A stretch of 64,000 nt of DNA, from contig NZ_LVWI01000037.1 in NCBI RefSeq assembly GCF_001909055.1, positions 124,001 to 188,000 of the forward strand, given 5' to 3'. This document shows, in pieces, positions 60,801 to 64,000 of the stretch. A program made the translations under genes and the position numbers. The DNA comes from Paenibacillus helianthi. GTDB lineage: Bacteria; Bacillota; Bacilli; Paenibacillales; Paenibacillaceae. Under the pieces are notes generated by a model that worked only from the letters and a program-made list of their open reading frames with translations, had not been told where the DNA came from and made no database searches. Position 1 is the first letter of the stretch, and every line of letters begins with the position of its first letter.

Positions 60801-61590
60801 TGAGAGGCTCCGGCTGCCTTGGGCCGGGCGGGACACTTTTGCATGCAGTTGGCTGGATCGTGTTCAGCTGCTGGAAGAGGTAGTGTCCACTCAGGAAGAA
60901 GCCAAGAAGCTTGCCGAGAACGGTGCTCCCGAAGGTACATCCGTCCGGGCTGAAGAACAGACCGGCGGCAGGGGGCGGATGGGCCGGAAATGGCATTCCC
61001 CCCGCGGTAAAGGCATTTGGATCAGCATTGTGCTTCGTCCAGAGCTACCATTGTCACTAACTCCTCAGCTTACCCTGCTGGCAGGAGTTGCCGTCTGCAC
61101 AGCTATCCGTGAGGTTACTGGTGTACAGGCGGGGATTAAATGGCCCAATGACTTGCTCGCGGGCGGGCGCAAAATCTGTGGCATCCTGCTGGAATCCTCT
61201 CTTCGGGAAGGCGGTCTGCATTACTGCATTGCCGGAATAGGCATTGCCGTTAATTTGACGGAAGAGGATTATCCCCAGGAATTGAAGAGCATCGGCACCT
61301 CTCTGTTGATTGAAGGCGGAGGTATCCCTGTTGACCGTACAGTGCTTACTGAGGCTGTTCTGACTGAGCTGGAGTACTTATATATTCTTTACAGTGAACA
61401 GGGATTTAAGCCCATCAGAGAGTTGTGGGAGTCCATGTCCGTCACACTGGGACGCCAGGTCTGTTATAATACCCCGGAAGGACGCTGTGAGGCTCTGGCG
61501 GTGGGGCTCGATGATAATGGCGGGCTGCTCCTTAAGGATAGGACGGGTGCTGTTATGAGTGTGCTCTCGGGTGAGATTGAAATGATCTGA
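60790..61590 (+). CDS. birA: Biotin-protein ligase without the DNA-binding domain
   Basis: Joins biotin to carboxylases such as AccB. 266 aa; GGRGRMGRKWHSPRGKGIW (biotinyl-AMP loop), IKWPNDLLAGGRKICGILLE and GIGIAVN are the catalytic blocks, followed by the C-terminal SH3-like domain. Bacillus BirA has about 65 more N-terminal residues forming an HTH repressor domain; here the ATG at 60790 leaves only ~20 residues before the catalytic part, and the upstream bases are cca. So it is probably not a biotin-operon repressor. Overlaps cca by 11 nt. Confidence 0.92.
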   Translation: MNSNERLRLPWAGRDTFACSWLDRVQLLEEVVSTQEEAKKLAENGAPEGTSVRAEEQTGGRGRMGRKWHSPRGKGIWISIVLRPELPLSLTPQLTLLAGVAVCTAIREVTGVQAGIKWPNDLLAGGRKICGILLESSLREGGLHYCIAGIGIAVNLTEEDYPQELKSIGTSLLIEGGGIPVDRTVLTEAVLTELEYLYILYSEQGFKPIRELWESMSVTLGRQVCYNTPEGRCEALAVGLDDNGGLLLKDRTGAVMSVLSGEIEMI

Positions 61591-61625
61591 GATGACGAGG
61601 TTCCATTCCTTGTCATCTCTTTTTG
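61589..61625 (+). terminator. Terminator after birA
   Basis: GAGATGAC (61589-61596)/GTCATCTC (61612-61619) with an inner AGG/CCT pair, then T run; overlaps the stop codon. Confidence 0.9.
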
Positions 61626-61649
61626 AAGATAAAAAATGTATTGGTTCTA

Positions 61650-61725
61650 CGCCCTAAATGGTCTTTAACTTTCTGGTGAAACAGAATGCGTTTTTTTCAA
61701 AGGACCAGCAAACTGTTTCTTCATG
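61650..61725 (+). repeat. Possible degenerate copy 3 of the palindromic repeat
   Basis: CGCCCTAAAT ... CTTTCTGGTGAAACAG ... CTGTTTCTTCATG follows the layout of copies 1 and 2, with arms GAAACAG (61678-61684) and CTGTTTC (61713-61719). Much diverged; tentative. Confidence 0.35.
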
Positions 61726-61745
61726 GTTTACTTGCTTGAAGATTT

Positions 61746-61754
61746 TGTTATAAT
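61746..61754 (+). promoter_or_regulatory. Extended -10 promoter of the pan operon
   Basis: TGTTATAAT (TGn plus TATAAT at 61749-61754), with TTTACT at 16 nt as a weak -35. It gives a leader of about 250 nt before panB. Confidence 0.6.
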
Positions 61755-61864
61755 AAGGACAGAGACGGTATCGATTTTCGGGCTGTACTCGGGAAGAAAC
61801 CTTTTATATCAGGGGATTTGCTGTTAGATTCACCTTCATAACTGTATTTCACGGTTACGTTGGA

Positions 61865-61896
61865 TTCTGCTCTGAGCCGTAAGGACCGAGACAGAA
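61865..61896 (+). ncRNA. pan-motif-like RNA hairpin in the panB leader
   Basis: TTCTG (61865-61869) pairs with CAGAA (61892-61896), CTC (61870-61872) with GAG (61888-61890), and GCC (61876-61878) with GG and C around a GTAA loop. The 3' side leaves two single bulged A (61891 and about 61885). The known pan motif, found in panB leaders of Bacillota, is a hairpin with two conserved bulged A. Match judged by eye. Confidence 0.5.
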
Positions 61897-61931
61897 GGGA
61901 CGATCGCGAGTGACTCTTTTTTGCCCATCGG

Positions 61932-61967
61932 ACCTTTTTAGCGGACTTATGCTAAAAGGTTTTTTTG
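61932..61967 (+). terminator. Leader terminator ahead of panB
   Basis: ACCTTTTTAGC (61932-61942) pairs with GCTAAAAGGT (61951-61960, one bulge), 8-nt loop, seven or more T. It lies 48 nt ahead of panB and inside its leader, so it likely attenuates panBCD. Confidence 0.88.
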
Positions 61968-62014
61968 TTTGCGCGTTTACGCGTAATTAACTGCGAAAAG
62001 GGGAATGGGAGCCT

Positions 62015-62881
62015 ATGGCTGACAAACATGCGTTAAATATTGTGAAAATGAAAAAAATGAAAACGGACGGCGTTCCACTGAGCATGCTGACTGCTTATGA
62101 TTATCCCTCAGCCCTGCTGGCTGAGGAAGCGGGGATAGACCTGATACTGGTCGGCGATTCTTTGGGGAATGTAGTTCTTGGATATGACACCACCTTACCG
62201 GTGACTATAGAAGATATGGTGTACCACACCCGCTCGGTCACCCGGGGGGCCCAGCATACTTTTATTGTAGCGGATATGCCGTTTATGACCTATCACGGCA
62301 GCATCGATGAAACCTTGCGCAGTGTTCGTAGACTGATGCAGGAAGGACGGGCACATGCCGTCAAAATGGAGGGCGGACTGGAAATCTGCGATACGGTATC
62401 CGCCGTCGTAGCTGCTGGTGTTCCGGTGCTTGGCCATATCGGCCTCACCCCGCAGTCTGTAAATATGATCGGCGGCTACCGTATTCAAGGCAAGGACGCC
62501 AAAGATGCACAGCGGCTGATGGAGCAAGCGAAGGCGCTTGAAGCTGCCGGTGTGTTTGGGATCGTCCTTGAGCTGGTGACCGAAGAAGTGGCTGAAGCCA
62601 TCTCCAAGGCCGTCAGCATCCCGACCATTGGGATTGGAGCAGGCCGTTATTGCGATGGACAGGTGCTGGTTTTCCATGACCTGTTGCGTTACGCCTCTCC
62701 ATACCGGGAGAAACGATTTGTCAAAACCTATGCCGATGTTGGCAATTTGATCCGTGAAGGGATCAGCAGCTATGTCCAGGAAGTGAAGGACCGTTCCTTC
62801 CCGGCGGAAAGTCATGTTTTTAACGCAGAAGAGCATGTGCTGGAATCTTTATACGGCGCGGCCGGAAAAGGAGAGAAATAA
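62015..62881 (+). CDS. panB: 3-methyl-2-oxobutanoate hydroxymethyltransferase
   Basis: Makes ketopantoate, first committed step of pantothenate. 288 aa TIM barrel with MLTAYDYPSALLAEEAGIDL, VGDSLGNVVLGYDTTLPVT (metal-binding DSxG), KMEGG and IGIGAG. AAAAGGGGAATGGGAG ahead of the ATG. panC follows after 1 nt. Confidence 0.97.
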   Translation: MADKHALNIVKMKKMKTDGVPLSMLTAYDYPSALLAEEAGIDLILVGDSLGNVVLGYDTTLPVTIEDMVYHTRSVTRGAQHTFIVADMPFMTYHGSIDETLRSVRRLMQEGRAHAVKMEGGLEICDTVSAVVAAGVPVLGHIGLTPQSVNMIGGYRIQGKDAKDAQRLMEQAKALEAAGVFGIVLELVTEEVAEAISKAVSIPTIGIGAGRYCDGQVLVFHDLLRYASPYREKRFVKTYADVGNLIREGISSYVQEVKDRSFPAESHVFNAEEHVLESLYGAAGKGEK

Positions 62882-62882
62882 G

Positions 62883-63773
62883 ATGAGAGTAGTCAGAACG
62901 GTTCTACAATTGCGCGAGGCGCTGGATTATATGCGGATGGGAGGACATACACCGATAGGCTTTGTGCCGACGATGGGCTATCTCCATGAAGGACATGCCA
63001 GCCTGATCCGTAAAGCGGGTGAAATGAGCAACACGGTTGTGATGAGCATTTTTGTCAATCCGCTGCAATTTGGGCCAAATGAGGATTTCTCTTCTTATCC
63101 GCGCGACGAACGCCGTGATCTGGAGCTTGCAGAGCGTGAGGGTGCCGATATCGTGTTCATACCTTCTGTGGAAGAGATGTACCCTCAGCCTATACGTACC
63201 AAGGTATCGGTGGACTCGCTGACGACCCAGCTGTGCGGGGCTTCCCGCCCTGGACATTTTGACGGTGTAACCACAGTAGTAAGCAAGCTGTTCAACATGG
63301 TGCAGCCGGATTATGCCTTCTTCGGACTCAAGGATGCCCAGCAGGTTGCTGTTTTGCGCCGGATGGTATCTGATCTCAATATGAATGTGGAAATAGTCGC
63401 CTGTCCGATCGTCCGGGAAGGGGATGGACTGGCGCTTAGCTCACGGAATGTTTACCTCAGCAGTGAGGAGCGCAATCAGGCCCTGGTTCTGTCCCGCTCA
63501 CTCCGTGATACCCGCAAGGCGCTGGAAGAAGGAACCGTCAGAACAGTGGACGAAGCACGCAAGCTGCTGGTATCGATTATTTCTTCATCGCCGCTCGCCG
63601 TCATTGATTATGTGGAAATCCTGTCCTTTCCGGACCTCGAAGCGTTGGAAGACGGGTCACCGCTCAGCAATGCAGAGGGAGAGGTTATCATGGCGCTCGC
63701 AGTGAAGTTCGGCAGAACAAGGCTGATCGACAATAATGTTTTTATTCCCAAGGAGGTACACGCTCTTGTTTAG
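62883..63773 (+). CDS. panC: Pantothenate synthetase
   Basis: Joins pantoate and beta-alanine with ATP. 296 aa with the HIGH-like [50 protein letters not shown] and the SSRN block [10 protein letters not shown]. The ATG at 62883 has AAAGGAGAG 8 nt ahead; the longer ORF from 62814 would overlap panB heavily and lacks a site. Overlaps panD by 8 nt. Confidence 0.97.
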   Translation: MRVVRTVLQLREALDYMRMGGHTPIGFVPTMGYLHEGHASLIRKAGEMSNTVVMSIFVNPLQFGPNEDFSSYPRDERRDLELAEREGADIVFIPSVEEMYPQPIRTKVSVDSLTTQLCGASRPGHFDGVTTVVSKLFNMVQPDYAFFGLKDAQQVAVLRRMVSDLNMNVEIVACPIVREGDGLALSSRNVYLSSEERNQALVLSRSLRDTRKALEEGTVRTVDEARKLLVSIISSSPLAVIDYVEILSFPDLEALEDGSPLSNAEGEVIMALAVKFGRTRLIDNNVFIPKEVHALV

Positions 63774-64000
63774 ACATATGATGAAATCCAAAATCCACCG
63801 TGCCACCGTAACGGAAGCCAATCTGAATTATGTGGGCAGCATCACCATTGACGAGAACCTGATGGAAGCAGCTGACCTGCTCGAAAATGAAAAAGTACAG
63901 ATTGTTGACAATAATAACGGTTCCCGCCTGGAAACGTATGTCATTCCCGGACCCCGGGGCAGCGGCGTTATTTGTCTGAACGGAGCAGCAGCCCGGCTGG
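63766..64000 (+). CDS. panD: Aspartate 1-decarboxylase, 5' part
   Basis: Pyruvoyl enzyme making beta-alanine for PanC; cut by the window end after 78 codons. The TTG at 63766 (AAGGAGG at 63750-63756, 9 nt ahead) gives [20 protein letters not shown] and puts the self-cleavage site exactly at Gly24-Ser25 (YVGSITID), the standard numbering. Later [14 protein letters not shown] and [14 protein letters not shown] also match. ATGs at 63778 and 63781 are in frame but shorten it. Confidence 0.95.
   Translation, partial: MFRHMMKSKIHRATVTEANLNYVGSITIDENLMEAADLLENEKVQIVDNNNGSRLETYVIPGPRGSGVICLNGAAARL

Noticed and set aside
1..64000. CRISPR arrays, tRNA or rRNA genes, prophage, restriction or toxin-antitoxin systems
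   Set aside because: No regularly spaced repeats, no tRNA-like cloverleaf or rRNA sequence noticed, and no proteins of those systems.

Overview
The window looks like a chromosomal segment of a spore-forming Bacillota species, most likely a Paenibacillus. Sporulation genes (spoIVA, ypeB, a SpoVIF-like gene, ypjB), AGGAGG-type ribosome sites with many TTG/GTG starts, bacillithiol genes, TRAP (mtrB) and a gene order that follows the Bacillus subtilis prsW-ypeB ... panBCD chromosomal arc all point this way. The genus is inferred; no rRNA is present. I found no tRNA, rRNA, transposase, integrase or CRISPR array.

Layout. 1-4.2 kb: a partial lipoprotein gene, a small unknown gene, mecA, prsW, a small Cys-rich protein and ypeB (no sleB beside it). 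4.3-15 kb: ypfA (PilZ), cmk, plsC, the S1-like gene, der, plsY, gpsA, a SpoVIF-like gene, yphE, a [2Fe-2S] ferredoxin, yphF, spoIVA. 15.3-23 kb: hbs, mtrB, an unknown gene, then a menaquinone operon hepS-menG-(UbiA)-ubiX-mqnA-hepT, then ndk and cheR. 23.4-35 kb: the aromatic supraoperon aroC-aroB-aroH-[TRAP leader]-trpEDCFBA-hisC-tyrA. 35-41.5 kb: accessory stretch with a divergent ketopantoate-reductase-like/TetR pair, a candidate small RNA, an ECF sigma/anti-sigma pair, a phosphatase, an unknown gene, a gamma carbonic anhydrase and an IDEAL-domain protein. 41.5-46 kb: ypiF-qcrABC-ypjA-ypjB. 46.1-54 kb: an AT-richer sugar-uptake cassette (binding protein, two permeases, LacI regulator, BadF-type kinase, GH4, GH18) that interrupts the conserved ypjB/ypjC junction. 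54-64 kb: a YitT protein, ypjD, a TPR protein, dapB, mgsA, bshB1, bshA, cca, birA, panB, panC and the start of panD.

How it works together. TRAP encoded by mtrB should control the trp genes through a leader that carries exactly eleven NAG triplets at 5-nt period and what reads as a four-segment relay attenuator. Chorismate made by aroC feeds trp, tyr/phe and, through MqnA, futalosine-type menaquinone synthesis. That quinone is the electron donor of QcrABC. dapB, mgsA, bshA/B1, cca, birA and pan genes form a housekeeping block.

The most interesting non-coding signals are the trp relay leader, a sigma-A-driven ~94-nt small RNA candidate on the minus strand at 36.9 kb, a pan-motif-like hairpin plus terminator ahead of panB, an ~85-bp palindromic repeat at two sites (a possible decayed third), two related inverted repeats between the TetR gene and its divergent neighbour, and a terminator-like hairpin directly downstream of the cmk promoter. 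All functional statements rest on reading the sequence and on family knowledge; no database search was run.
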